From Alentia gelatinosa (taxonomy: Eukaryota > Annelida > Polychaeta > Phyllodocida > Polynoidae), in assembly GCA_950022655.1 (NCBI GenBank), contig OX465584.1, positions 29,609,469 through 29,673,468 of the forward strand: 64,000 nt of DNA. The letters run 5' to 3'. Of this stretch, positions 1-11,954 are shown piece by piece. The number at the start of each line of letters is the position of its first letter. Positions within the stretch are counted from its first letter, which is position 1. Made by a program: the position numbers and the translations under genes. The notes under the pieces were generated by a model. The model was given only the letters and a program-made list of their open reading frames with translations, was not told the DNA's origin and did not search any database.

Positions 1-832
1 GGTGAGTTACATTATGCGCTACATCTCGCCACGCGCTCTCATCCGAATCATATCCAATCATATACAGAGTATGCATCCTTTATTACTTGTTTAATTGAGT
101 ATAACATGTACAACAAAACTTAGTATACACAATGATTACGCTCCCTTTTATAAAGACATCCACAAGTATAGATCTCTATCATAAATTTACCCAATTTATC
201 CTATATTTACCCTATATATAGTTCCGATGTTTCACTAGGATATGTTGCATTTTTTCAGTTCTTTATGTACAATAAATGATGATCACAGCATCAGAACCCT
301 AAAGTGTAGAATCTTATATCGCTTCAATACTCTTCATGCCCTGTGATAAATACAGTTCATTTAGGACCCTAATGTGCCCTGCATTTCTGAAACTCTTCCA
401 ATTGACATAGTACCTTTAGACTCTGATTTAATTTTGCATGAATCTCACGCTTGGATGTCCTTTTTGATTCTTCCTTTTGAAATTCCAGCGACAAAGTGTT
501 TCAGAATGTGATTTCAGAATAAATGGCTGACATTTTAAGCCTCTCCTTTTTTGGTCTAGTCTGTGTTCCTTGCATCGTACGTTACACCCTTAATAAACTC
601 CCATACCTGTAACAACCACTAAATATAATAAGATATCAACCACATTTGTAATAAACTCCCTTAAATGTGATAACACGTCCCTTATATGTGATAACCTTGT
701 TAATCTTATTGGAATAAACAGTTACCTTTAAATGTGATATATTTGTAATATATTCTCCCTTATTTGTAATAAAGATCAGTACATTTTCAAATAAGATAAA
801 ACTGTTTATACTGTCATTGGGGAAGAAGGTTG
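1..832. other. Intergenic AT-rich sequence, no gene seen
   Basis: No open frame or splice-bounded exon could be supported. From about 590 to 790 there are five or so imperfect copies of a motif like AAACTCCCTTAAATGTGATA, which gives the stretch a weak tandem character. This is a low-complexity remnant, not a clear satellite. Confidence 0.5.
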
Positions 833-905
833 ACCAAGTGGACTAAGATGCTTGGATAGACCGTTTACTGTGGTTGGTCAGAGACGAGTCTTGGTGCTAG
901 CAGCT
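833..905 (+). repeat. Possible tRNA-derived SINE head
   Basis: The sequence TGACCAAGTGGACTAAGATG followed by CTTGGATAGACC resembles the A-box and anticodon-arm part of a Leu/Ser-type tRNA (GACCGAGTGG-TTAAGG). A degenerate B-box-like GAGACGAGTCTTGG follows about 30 bases later. It does not fold into a clean tRNA, so a decayed SINE head is the better reading. The 104-codon frame over the same region (905-1219) has no recognisable domain. Confidence 0.22.
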
Positions 906-1245
906 TGTCCATATTGGCTCACAGCTATATAGACTTAAAGTTTATCATAGGCATATATTTCTCATGCTGTGTCTGTGCAGTGTGGGGAATAAAAGACCCC
1001 ATGCTTCAGAAAATCTTTGGAGGCAAGGTTTCTACCTTCCAAATAGATGTAATCACTTCCCTGAGTATGGCACAAAATTTGTTACTAGGGCATAAAGCAA
1101 CTGATCTACCATCATTCCAATACTGTCTAAATGCCCAACCAGCTGACTGTTCATCCCTCCATTCACCCTACAAACTGACCAAATATCATGGCTACCCCAC
1201 CAACTGTCAGAACACTTAACAGTCAGCCCATCCAACTACCAACAA

Positions 1246-1262
1246 CCCCCCCCCCCCCCCCC
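1246..1262. repeat. Poly-C tract (17 C)
   Basis: A run of 17 cytosines lies in a C-rich CAACCCC/CCAAC-type stretch. Similar G or C tracts of 11-18 bases recur through the window (3694, 16884, 20001, 31120, 38031, 55109). Confidence 0.9.
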
Positions 1263-3538
1263 GACTGCCAATCCACCCAACAACAGTCCCACTGTCAACC
1301 AACTATGCTACACCCCCCTTTGATTGCCAACCCTTCTGGCTGCCTACCGTTTCACTGCTTAAACAATTGACTTTCCCGCTTTGCAGCTTTCGGACTGCAT
1401 ATCTGTTGACCACTTACATTATTGCCAAATTATTTCTTTCAGGAACCACTTGTTATAATATAAGAATAAGGGGAGGGTAGTGCAAACAGTAAAAATCCGG
1501 ACTAAAAAAATCAGAGTCAAACGACATTATATAACACCTCTGACCCAGTTCGCCCATAACAAAATCAACCTGTGTTCAATTTGTCGGATATGGTACCAAA
1601 AAAAGCCAAAAATCAGGACATAAATTGGTCGCAGATTTTTTTATATGCATGAGTTTTCACTTGCGGAGTTTTCACTTGCGTGATTATTCTGTAAGATACT
1701 TTAATCTGAGTTCCTTAAGCCTCCTCCAATCTCCGTATTGCACACTAATTACCAGCAAACTTGGTGATTCCGTGATTACAAAATTCAGCCATGAATAATA
1801 CTAAATACGCATCACCATCCTAACTACAACAGTAATTATTTCACTGAAAACCTGTTCAGATTCTCATTTAACTACATCTCAATAAAGCAGTCGGGGGCTT
1901 AGCGACGTTCAAACCCAGCCATTAACTAACATTCATTGAGGTGGTTTCAATAATTGATAAAACAGAGCCGCGATAATCACCCACACTCATCTATTTTGTT
2001 TAAATATTTTATTCGTAGAGTGCCTCGCTGCACTGAGGTCCCAAACACATTAGGTGGTTTACGTGTTGGAGGAGAGAGTAATGAAGCAAGGCAGATTGTA
2101 TTACGTTACATAGTGAGGCTACTCAACTAAGGACTCTCAATAGGTCTTGACATTGTAGCCACCTCTGGCTGTCCTCTCACGCGATTTAATGGAGGTGCCA
2201 GAGGAAGGGGACGTAAATATGTGACAATGCACTTACATCGTTTGGACAATGTCAGCAAAGATGTGAAGTGGGTGCTTTAATATTGTCCTCGAACATTACC
2301 CCTTAATGCCTGGTCATAAAAGAACCTGGCAACTTGGGTAAACACAGTTTTATTTATAATGAGCAACACAGAAGAGGTTTACCTATGGTAAAGATTTATT
2401 GGGTTACCTTTTCATATATATATAAATGACGATAGAAATTTAGTAGTAATTTTGAGTGAGGAAGAATTGTCACGAGCTATTGTAATAGCCCTACTTAGTA
2501 AGAGAATATAAGTAAAATCAGAAAGTTCTTATAGGGTGGGAGGGTGGTCTCTGAGATTGCTGGCCGTCCGGGAGCAAGTGGCTGAGTTGGCCAGTTTGAA
2601 AGTCCGAGGTCACGTGTGGTCGGCGCACGTGATCAGTGCGGTCACGTGGTGGAGGAGGCGTCCTTAGTCACCAGTCCTCTTCTGTTACCGTAATACCGCC
2701 AACCCCCACTAATTGTAGGTGTATTTCGTTGTTATGCCTTATTTGTTTGTTTGTGTTTTTTAAGCTTACCGACACACTGTTCTAGCTTTTGCGGTAGTTT
2801 CTGTGTACTCTCCGCATATTTTGGGCAGATCCATGTGCTTTGCTTGTTTTGGAGATTTTAATCCGAAAATTAATCCACCAGAAGACTAAATTTTATGAGG
2901 TCAGTAAGCAAAAACATAAAACTATATTCCCAATGTAGTCTGCATTGATTGATGCTCATAGCATGTGGACTTTCCCATAAACGCGACAACAATTTTGAAA
3001 GTGAATATCTTCTTTACTAGAATATAGGAGCTCTAGATCAACTATCAAGAAAACTGAAAAATTTCTTATGCATAATAATGTTTTGCTATATACAGTTCAA
3101 TGTTATTCAATAGAGTAACCCTCTCCGTCACCCTTACAAAATAGAACTTGTATTCGTCTCTACAATAGAAAACAGAATCATCTATAAATATCACAATGCG
3201 GTGGTAGTTCTCCGGTTGGCAATGGTCCTTAGTATACCCCTCTCCCATACCGTCTAGGAGAGTAAAAGCCTCATACTACATGTAGTGCACCGCAGTAACA
3301 TATTGTGGTATTATTGTCAAAGTCCCCAGACTCGCTGAACCGATGTGATACAAGCACTGGTTGCGTTTCATGTCAGTGTCACTAGAACTACCTCAGGCGC
3401 AACGTCTCGACAACATGGCGAGACTGTGCACCGCCGGTAAAGGTAGGCTAACGTTACAGTAAAATACAGGACAGCTCGCTGCAGGGGTTAACCTCCGTTG
3501 TGAGCAAAACTACGCCCTTACACGGGGCACGGCATTAA
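1263..3538. other. Intergenic; no gene seen; three CACGTG boxes at 2611-2648
   Basis: No coding region is supported. The GC-richer part at 2520-2670 has a GTGGCTGAGTTGGCCAG stretch that vaguely resembles a tRNA A box, followed by three CACGTG hexamers at 2611, 2626 and 2643. An ATG in good context at 3415 is followed by nine codons and a GT donor (AAAG|GTAGGC), but nothing downstream confirms a gene. Confidence 0.4.
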
Positions 3539-3639
3539 ACGGGGTGACCCCTCATACGGGACGTCCTCTTTACACCGGATGAGCCCTTACATGGCGATCC
3601 CTGACATGGGGCGATCCCGTACACTGGGTGTAAAATCAG

Positions 3640-4330
3640 ATGGGATAGATTTATCGCAGCATTTGACTTCGCCTTCTGACATGGGCTACAAGACCCCCCC
3701 CCCCCCCCCCCTCCGACATGGTTCCAACATGGTTCCGACATGGATGCCGTGTCGTAGGCCTGCTGTCACATCTATGATAGATCGAACATGTTTGATTCAT
3801 CGTAGAGGCAAAACCATTTTGGGGCGTGTCGGGAATATTTTCCAATATATATGTAAGGTATGCACACCCCACACCCCTACACACATATACCTTCATATCT
3901 AACCTTCATAATATTGTATATATGAGATTAGCACTATGATTTCATTGAAATATACATTGTCTTTCTGAAGTTTGATTATATTTTAGGGCACGCACCCACT
4001 AGTTATGATTTCGCATTTCCACATAGACACGATAAGCCTTACGACAAGCTTCCGACACAGAATCGAACGTTGCGTTGTAAGGGATGGATTTATCGCAGCA
4101 GTGGACCTTGGCCTCTGATACTGGCTGTGGCCCATTCCGACTCACTCCAACATGGTTCCAACACGGGCGCTGTGTCGCAGCCCTTCCACCATGTCTATGA
4201 TGAATCGAATCGTGTCGAATGTGTCTACAGCATTTTCTACTTTGCGTAGCTATGCCCCTCCCTCCAAATAAACACACCTTCACATCTAACTTTCATTATT
4301 ATGTCATATATATGAGCTTAGCTCTTTTAT
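3640..4330. repeat. Two diverged direct copies of a dispersed repeat
   Basis: The stretch 3640-3935 and the stretch 4081-4330 share ordered blocks: GGATAGATTTATCGCAGCA, CATGGTTCCAACA, TCTATGATRRATCGAA and CACACCTTCATATCTAAC, then ATATATGAG. They are two copies of the same element in direct orientation about 440 bp apart, with a poly-C run (3694-3711) in the first copy. Terms such as GTCGTAGGCC link them loosely to the large element at 34-36 kb. No transposase frame is visible. Confidence 0.6.
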
Positions 4331-4644
4331 TTCTTAGAGATATACACTATCAATGGTCTGTTTGGGATATTTATGAAGAAATCCACATTGGGAATAAGAC
4401 TTGACTACTATTATAGATAGATATGTAGGCTGGTGCTGTCTTGTCCCGCGTCCTAGTGCGTGTCGGTAATGTGGTCTCACTGCAGTCGTTTGTTTATATC
4501 GCGTCACGTTTCTAGGTTAGTCGCATGACTACCGTCACTATATCATAAATCGTGACGTCACATTCTCTGCTAAACCGTCATTCCGCTCGCTTTACTTAGC
4601 AAAGAAGGACGCGTTCTCCTTTTTATTTCCGATAAGACCGTCTG

Positions 4645-4717
4645 TCGTACCCCAATACAATGTCGTACCCCAATACATGTACCCCAGTACCCCAATTATA
4701 TGTCGTACCCCAATGCA
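4645..4717. repeat. Short GTCGTACCCCAATA microrepeat
   Basis: TACCCCAATA recurs five times with small changes, three copies preceded by GTCG, over about 70 bases. It is a small local tandem array. Confidence 0.7.
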
Positions 4718-6744
4718 ATTCGACACAAGCCCTACAACAAGGCACACTGTTCTAGTGTGTCGCAAGTTGTGGGTGCGGACCTTGACATGGATCCCTTATG
4801 CGGGGTTCTACTGTATATCCCTGTTATAAAGTATCTACATAACATAGGAAGACTGCATTAGTCTCGACGGTGATTAGAATGCCTGTATCTAATCCCTTGT
4901 CTAATAAGTGGAGCATTGCAGAAAGAAGATAATTTACCAATAAATCAAGGACAGATGGGAATGTTCTTCTCAAGCTTGCCTGAGCAGAGCTCCGAGAAAA
5001 TTCAACCAAAATAAATATAATATATATTGCCGACTGAACAACACAACAGAAATACATATATATCAATAACGACAGCAACAGGATAAGATAAATGACAAGT
5101 GTTTTTGGTTTTGTTGTTGAATACGCTTGTGATCTACGCACCAGCCTATTCAGCTGTTGTCGGCACTGCCTTCGTCGTGCTAAATGAACATATAATACAA
5201 ACGTAGTTGTAATCGAATGGATCGTGTGATAAATACTTCCCATGAGGCGCCTTGCACCTGCCTTCTCTGCGATCCTTACGTCGTCTATATTTAGTATTCA
5301 TACGCGCCAACCTCCCTTTACCCGAACGTCATACGTCAAACACCTTATACCGTTTTTATTACATCGGTAATTGACCGTGATATGAACTCCTTAAGATGAT
5401 GTATACATCGCAATATACAACCCATTCCCTATAGTGATAATCGACATTTATTAACTGATACGTTGTTCTATGACTGAGTATTCTCTGAGTAGGAGCTTCG
5501 GTCCGTGGTAAAGTACGAGAGCACAGATTCTCTTCTGGGTTCACATACTTCTAAAAGGGTACTTTCGGTATATTCCATTCATTTAAACTCAGATAGATAT
5601 CATAGAGGAAGATGAATTGAATGTGTTGATGCGACTATATTTTGGCTGGATCGAACCTGGTCTTTATCACACCCCTGGTATTTCTCCTGATGGACTTAAC
5701 ATTGGTAAATCATACTCAATGCCCATGGGATATTCAGAAAGAATACTCAGTGGGGAATCATGTCAAAAATGTTAACCAAATAGTCAGTGTAATGGGTGAG
5801 ATAGATTCAGAAACCTATTCAAGTTTACTGTCAGAACTCTATCCCATCTCGTTTTAATCGCTACATAACTCATTTGGATTCGCATTGTGAATTACATGTA
5901 GTACCCTATTCAACTTCAACCATAAACTGCCATAAGTTTCCCCTATTTATGTTGACATTACGCCCTTTGCAGATAGACGTTGCGAGCTGTTCATGAAGTA
6001 CATGTACAGAGATGCAGTACACAAAATGTGTTTATCAGACAACCACACGACAATATAAGAACTAATATGCCAAAGTGGATTTCCTTTTAATATGAAGTAT
6101 GCGCCACTATATATTGCTGTTGAGAGCTCATTTAAGCCCCCAATCCAATAACTATTGCAGCACTGCCAACAATATTTACTACAAATCCCAATAACTGCGC
6201 TAAGGGCATCTCTCACAAATGGACAAACTACTTTGATTATTTAATCTAAAGAGGTGTTTCTATGAACTGAGTTCTGAACTTCCTCATCAGAACACAAATA
6301 TATGTAGTCATCGTTGCCAGTGACAAGGAGGAATTAGAAGTGGTCATTTCGGGCCCAGAATCCATCTCTGCCCCATCACCTCCACCCAGCTGTATGTGAT
6401 GCAAAGGCCGCGGGTTACTGAAGGAGCATAGTTAGAGATAGAAAGCGGGATCTGTTTGGTATCACTGCAAGTGATCATCGCGTAAAGTAGCACTAATGTG
6501 GCTCCTCCTGCCACATTGGGAGAACTGAGTAGAAATTGATCAAATCTTACACAGCACTCTCGGATATCACACACCATCGACTTATTGGGTCCTCCCCACA
6601 AACAGATAAAAGACTTCCAGCAAGAGGTTATGTTTTTATAGCAGCTTCTAGCCCTTAAACGATTTGTTATTTCTCGTCTATGATCGCCTATGGCAATAAA
6701 CAATAACGCACATGAGGCTTTGTAATAATCAAAAATGGTAACCA

Positions 6745-6746
<2 letters not shown>
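4718..6746. other. Intergenic, no supported gene
   Basis: The largest frame is a 139-codon hydrophobic minus-strand ORF (4824-5243). It has no recognisable family motif and no convincing splice context, and I treat it as chance. A stretch at 5640-5830 and one at 9640-9790 share several short blocks (CACCCCTRGTATTT, CAATGCCCATGG or CAACGCCCATGG), suggesting two old copies of one repeat. Confidence 0.4.

Positions 6747-6801
<55 letters not shown>
6747..6801. repeat. (AAT)n microsatellite
   Basis: About 18 uninterrupted AAT units. On the minus strand it translates as poly-Leu and artificially lengthens a 153-codon ORF (6344-6805). Confidence 0.97.
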
Positions 6802-7187
6802 TCAAATGATGCTGAATAACCCAACATGTGCAATTAATAAGTTGCAGTTAATGGGGTATTTGACCAGGCTGTACCAATAGGTAACATAACCGAGATTGAA
6901 GAGATCACGTTCTTTCGTTGTTCCTTTTTTTAAAAATGATTTTTATGGTGGAGTGCTCTACTAGGGTTGATATAAAACTATTTCCAATAGGCTCCAGTCC
7001 AGGAGAGTATTTACTAATGATGAAAATTATACAGAGGCATCCCGACAGGATAAGAGACATGAAGGATGATTTCCAAGTTGATCATGAGGACACTGGGGAG
7101 AAGATGACAGGAGCGGAGGCCCATCGTGAGGTGGTCTACCTCAGTGGAGATCATAGACAACATGTTGATGGTCATCAGGGGAGCCAG

Positions 7188-8294
7188 CACTGCACGAAAA
7201 CCACTATTTTACATATATATACGCCATTACGATAACGCACGTATCGGCTGTATCGTGGCTTGTTTATACTTGTATACACCTCTTATACGCGTCTACGTTT
7301 CGGGCGTCTACAAGACATTTTCCATATGTAGACGCACACGACTTGGCTGTCTTTCACGCCTGGTGTATTTAAGATAAAATATACTCTGCGCAACATATAT
7401 ATACGCCAGGCGTATATATGATACCAAAAAAAAAAAAAGTGCGACCCGCGGCCCATCCGGACAGTGGGTGTTGGTAGAGGATACACCAACACTAACCCGC
7501 CACCCGCGACCTCCCAACCCCACCCCCTACCGCCCCCGACCACCCCACGCCACCCCACGCCACCCCCAGCCAGCCTCAGTGAGAAGCCCCCCGCTGCCCA
7601 CCGCCCACCGCCCACCGCCCGCCGCCAGCCGCGTTTGTACAGGTTGACTCAGTGGGAAACCCTCCCCCATCCTCCACCGCCCGCCCATGCCCGCCCATGC
7701 CCGCCGCTGCCTGCCGCGAGGTGTAATGGTGTCGGCGGGGGCCGGGTAGACATGTGCGGCCGCATTCACACCTGTGCGGCCGCATTCACACCTGTGCGGT
7801 CGCATTCGCAGGGGGTAAGATGATTTCAGTAGTTAGCTATAACCTTGAAGAGGGTGCTTATATGCTAAGCCAAGATTGGCCACACATAGGCATGGTGTTT
7901 TAAAGTCAAATCTATTAGATAAACGGTAAAAAAAAAACAAATACAGGGTTTATTATGTGTAATTAATCAATTTATACTTGATTAGGTTTTTATAAAATAA
8001 ATTGGTAATATAAGATTGCAATTTTCATATAATACAGACTTGGATGGTTAATGGCAAATGAAATATGCTACCAGTAGTGTCCCCAAGTGGCAGAGAATGG
8101 AACTTTTTGAGATTGGTGTATATACAACGGAATCAGGCATATATATGACATATATAAGACCGCACCATGGACATGTATATACGCCACTAGATAAGGCGTC
8201 TACAAGACGGATAACAGGTCTAACTTCTAGACGCAAAATCCTACTGTTAGACGCGTTTCGTATACATATGTAAAATAGTGGTTTTCGTGCAGTG
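7188..8294. mobile_element. TIR DNA transposon, non-autonomous, 1.1 kb
   Basis: The ends are inverted repeats of 36 bp: CACTGCACGAAAACCACTAT... at 7188-7223 and its reverse complement at 8259-8294, with one mismatch. CAG lies immediately outside both ends (7185-7187 and 8295-8297), so a 3-bp target duplication is possible. Next to the ends, both sides carry repeated TATATACGCC and TAGACGC/GCGTCTA motifs. The core at 7440-7810 is extremely GC-rich (CCGCCCACCGCCC-type runs) and includes three copies of CCTGTGCGGCCGCATTCACA or a close variant (about 7751-7808). No transposase domain is encoded. A 3-bp duplication would fit PIF/Harbinger, but the family is not established. Confidence 0.85.
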
Positions 8295-9150
8295 CAGGGG
8301 CCCGTTTAATGATCTAGGATCGTACATTAACACCAGTTTCTGTACCTCGTACAAGGTTTGATAATATCTAAGTCTGTTCGTTCGTACCTCGTTTAATAAT
8401 ATCTAAGTCTGTTCGCTAGGACAGTATTAGCCGTCTATAAGGTCGTTCATAAGTGTTGAATAAACATCGTCACTGGGTCTCTGTGGCATACAAAAAAAGG
8501 TTCTACGTGTACGACCCTACATAATTAAACGGTCCCCTGGTGTGTGACATGGCCTGAGTGGAGGACGGTCCCTTCCAAAATGGCAGCCGTCTGACATGAG
8601 GCGAAGGTGTGTGTGCAGGCCACATTTTTGAGTCGGAGAAATAGTTTTTGACCACCCTCGATGAAGAGAGAAAATCTGTCAGAGACAGACCACGAAAACT
8701 GTGAGGTATAGAGGGTCACGGGGGTGATGCATGACGAGCTGCTCACTCTTATGTCAAGGGGCAAGCGGTCTAGAACCACGCCGTGTCCCTCCCAACCTTT
8801 CTTAGGGCGATTGAGAAGGGGCGACATCAGAGTAAGGGGACCCAGTGGGAGGCCAGTGAGAGAGACCTTGTCTCCTCCCGGCAGCGTGCTTCTTCATGGT
8901 GGGTAACGGCCTGACCCTCTGGTCGAAGATGATGGTCAGCTATACTTAAGAAATAGCCTTATCTCCTCAGTATGGTAGTCCTCTAGACGGGACACCCATA
9001 TTCTAGAATATACTATATACCCATGCCGTATATACACTGTAAATACACACTGTTTCGCCATATAACTTAAAAATACTATACGGACTACCTACCCATACTC
9101 GTTTATTAAAATATTGATTCAAATTTGATTCAATTTTTTTTTTTAATTTA
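8295..9150. other. Intergenic, GC-rich patch, no supported gene
   Basis: The stretch 8520-8910 is GC-richer and open in frames on both strands (100 codons minus, 60 codons plus), without a recognisable domain or matched splice sites. GGTAGTCC at about 8981 and GGACTACC at about 9082 form a weak inverted pair. Confidence 0.4.
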
Positions 9151-9308
9151 GGGTATATAGTGAATATAGAACGACCTACCATGCTTGTACAAGCCAGAAA
9201 ACTCGATAATAATTCATGGTTTGTACGGAACTCGGCGTAAACCGTGAATTATCATCTCGTTTTGTAGCTTGTACAGCATGGTCAGGACGTTCTATATAAG
9301 TATTACCC
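9151..9308. repeat. Foldback (MITE-like) hairpin
   Basis: Two arms of about 70 bp (9151-9223 and 9236-9308) are reverse complements at roughly 80 percent identity, centred near 9229. The outer edges read GGGTATATAG... and ...TATTACCC, and the arms share TATAGAACGNCCT and CATGCTTGTACAAGC or CATGCTGTACAAGC. The compact fold and absence of coding sequence fit a MITE. Confidence 0.75.
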
Positions 9309-9876
9309 ATGGTTCAAGCAGCTGTACTGTATCCAAGGAGGCAAAACACGTTAATAGAGAACATTTGGTAGTGGTTACAACGTCAAGAATAACTACCGGT
9401 TATTTTGATTCCATCATTCTTAAGAATCCTACTTAGATTTCCTCTGAAATGTCATTCTTTTGGAATTATGAATGTCGTTTTACCTGTGGCTCCAATGTCG
9501 TTAATGTTTTCTGAATCTTCTGCAATAACCTCTGACTTCTTTCTCCACTTTTGCTCTAAGACGTCACAGGATTAGTCTTTACACAGAAAAGGCTGGATAG
9601 ACATGTCATTAGTAGGCCAACTGCTACCAAGATATTTATCTCACCCCTAGTATTTTCCCCATAAACTCACCATTAGGACCCGTACTCAACGCCCATGGAA
9701 AAAACCAGGCAATTCCTACTCACTACAGGAACTACTTTACTGTCGCCCCAGTTCTTATGAGTGGTGATGTCAGAAACGTTAGATAAATAGTCAGTGATAG
9801 AATGTGTAAAGTCTCAACTGTACTTGATCCAGAGCCACTGATATTACACCATTCATATAAAAGTAGAAACACTTAA

Positions 9877-10623
9877 GGCCCGGCCCCACTGGTCCGATGC
9901 GATTGTCGCAAGTCCATAAAAAGTCATAAACGGCCGGGGAGGACCATAAAAACGGCGGCGCCCGTCGCATCGCACACAATCGCTCCTGTGGGGCCGGGCT
10001 TGCGCGCGTGTGCGATTTTTTAATTTTTTTTTAGATCATTTTATTTATACTGGATTCAAGCAAGGCAGGATCTGCCTGTTTTCTATTAATTCCAGATTGT
10101 GTGCGATGCAACGGATCCGTCGCATCGCACATCATGAAATGTTCATGATGTGCGATGGATTCGTCGCACAGGTACAGAGTTCTTCCTATCATATTTCCAT
10201 AGAACCTGTACCACACTTCATTGATTCCAGTTAGTTACACAGGATACCCTGATCACTGCCACCTGGACCTACCACAGTTAATAACTACCACACCTGAGAT
10301 CTCAGGAGGTGTGAAAGCTGTGAAAATGCCAGGCTATGCCTTTAGCCTAGGTGTGATTCTGATACTTTGTTAAGTGTGAGGGAGAAAAATAACATAATTA
10401 ATTCTGATAAATATTATAATGAAGCTGTATATCTAGGCCTATACATAGATGGTGCCAGAAGCGATGCGATGAATCCATCGCATCAGTGGGGCATACCCTG
10501 AATTTTCCCTGCGATTGAGTGCAATGAATCCATCGCAATTGGGGTCATAAACCCCGCCGAGGGGGTGTTAACGGGGCCATAAACCGTGTGCGACAATCGC
10601 ATCGCACCAGTGGGGCCGGGCCT
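9877..10623. mobile_element. TTAA-flanked TIR element, mosaic
   Basis: GGCCCGGCCCCACTGGTCCG... at 9877 is matched by its reverse complement ending at 10623, with 33 or so of 35 terminal bases pairing. TTAA flanks both sides (9873-9876 and 10624-10627), as expected for TTAA-targeting superfamilies such as piggyBac or Kolobok. A second, internal terminus-like segment (GTGGGGCCGGGC at about 9988) suggests a nested or composite insertion. Internal hairpins repeat the core GCGATGCGA/TCGCATCGC motif, including ATCGCACATCATGAA facing TTCATGATGTGCGAT at about 10125-10160. No transposase is present. Confidence 0.8.
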
Positions 10624-10627
10624 TTAA

Positions 10628-11954
10628 GTATATGATATGAACTACCGCGTTATTCTAGACTGTCGTCTTAGCCTTGTTGTGAACACTTTATCCAAAGATA
10701 TCACCATATCTTTAAGAAAGAGACCATTATAAATCTTTCTCTTTATACTTATTGTTCTAGTAATCAAGCATATTTCTGAAAACCCTGACGGTATTGTGGC
10801 GGAGATATTCAGGAAGAGTTCGCCGATGCCACCTGTGGTTCTGAGATTAAGTATTTAATGAATGCATGCACGGTACCAACGGTTGTAATCACGGACAGAG
10901 TCAACTAACTGATCCGGATTATATTCGTTGCATCTTTTCCAAATAACGTGAAAGTATAATCAACAATGTGCCACAGTCCCGTAGGCGGTACGAGTACAAG
11001 GCCCCTCATTTCACACAAGGCTTTTAGGATGAAATGAGCTGAGGGTAAACTCAATATCATATGAAACATCATACGAAATACTGTGTTAATAACTTGAAGC
11101 GTCTGGTTTACTTAAGCATATGGACATTTTTCGGCAAAACTCCGTATTTGTATTTTATTTCGTACCTAAAATCATTTGATATTTCAAAGTGAAGATATTG
11201 ATAAGTTATAATCTGGAATTGGGCCGACTGACTGTAAAAACGTGGAAACAGGAAAGGAATGATTCTTGTTTTAATGTTAGCATGAGGCCGTATATCTTCG
11301 ACCTAAACTTGCATTCACTTCGTACAATTTCACCTAAATATGCCTCAATGCCTCAATGGTTAATTTGCATTTTCTGTATATGCCTTAATGTGCAGGCTGT
11401 AATGATTACACATTTTTAAGTAATTTTTCTGTTGAAAATTGGTTATTATTAACTGACAACTAGAAAATTGTCAGTACCTTGTAATTCAACTAGTTTCCCA
11501 AATTGACTTAATTCCATTTCATTTATAAAACTTTAGAATTAAAACTACTGGTAATAATCCCCCAAAACCTTAAGTCGGGATCCTATGCTATAAAAAACCG
11601 GAAAGATTCATAGACATAATCATGTATTTCATTTAGAACGAAGCATGTAAAATATTGAAGACATGGCCTCAAAAAGGTGGATTTTAAGAAATATAGGTTT
11701 GGGATGGCTGCTGGCTGATTTATGCCAAAAAGCAAACAGAATTTCCAGATTGGGATCTGGCTGACTGTTGGATGCTGTGACTGGATGGTAGCCCAGTCCC
11801 TGAACCCTGTCTGTCCCACCCTCTTCAGTCCCAGAGTGCCCTTCATACCCCCACCCTGCACTGCCAAGACCCAGTCCCAGTATGCCTACCCAGTCCCAGT
11901 CTGCCCTTCCCTGTCCTTGCCTGCCCTACCAAATCCCACGGTGGATATTTCCTT
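10628..11954. other. Intergenic, no gene seen
   Basis: No supported exon. A pyrimidine-rich CCCAGTCCCAGT/CTGCCCT low-complexity stretch occupies about 11800-11935 and opens frames on both strands by composition alone. Confidence 0.45.

Noticed and set aside
3415..3442. ATG in good context with nine codons and a GT donor (MARLCTAGK)
   Set aside because: Too short to call a first exon, and no downstream exon was identifiable.
4824..5243. 139-codon hydrophobic minus-strand ORF resembling receptor membrane segments
   Set aside because: No conserved receptor motif (such as DRY or NPxxY) and no splice context. Hydrophobicity follows from AT-rich codons.
6344..6805. 153-codon minus-strand ORF with an N-terminal Leu run
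   Set aside because: The Leu run is the (AAT)n microsatellite read backwards. The rest has no recognisable motif.
7464..7823. 119-codon Pro-rich plus-strand ORF
   Set aside because: Product of the CCGCCCACC-rich transposon core. Minus-strand frames are equally open.
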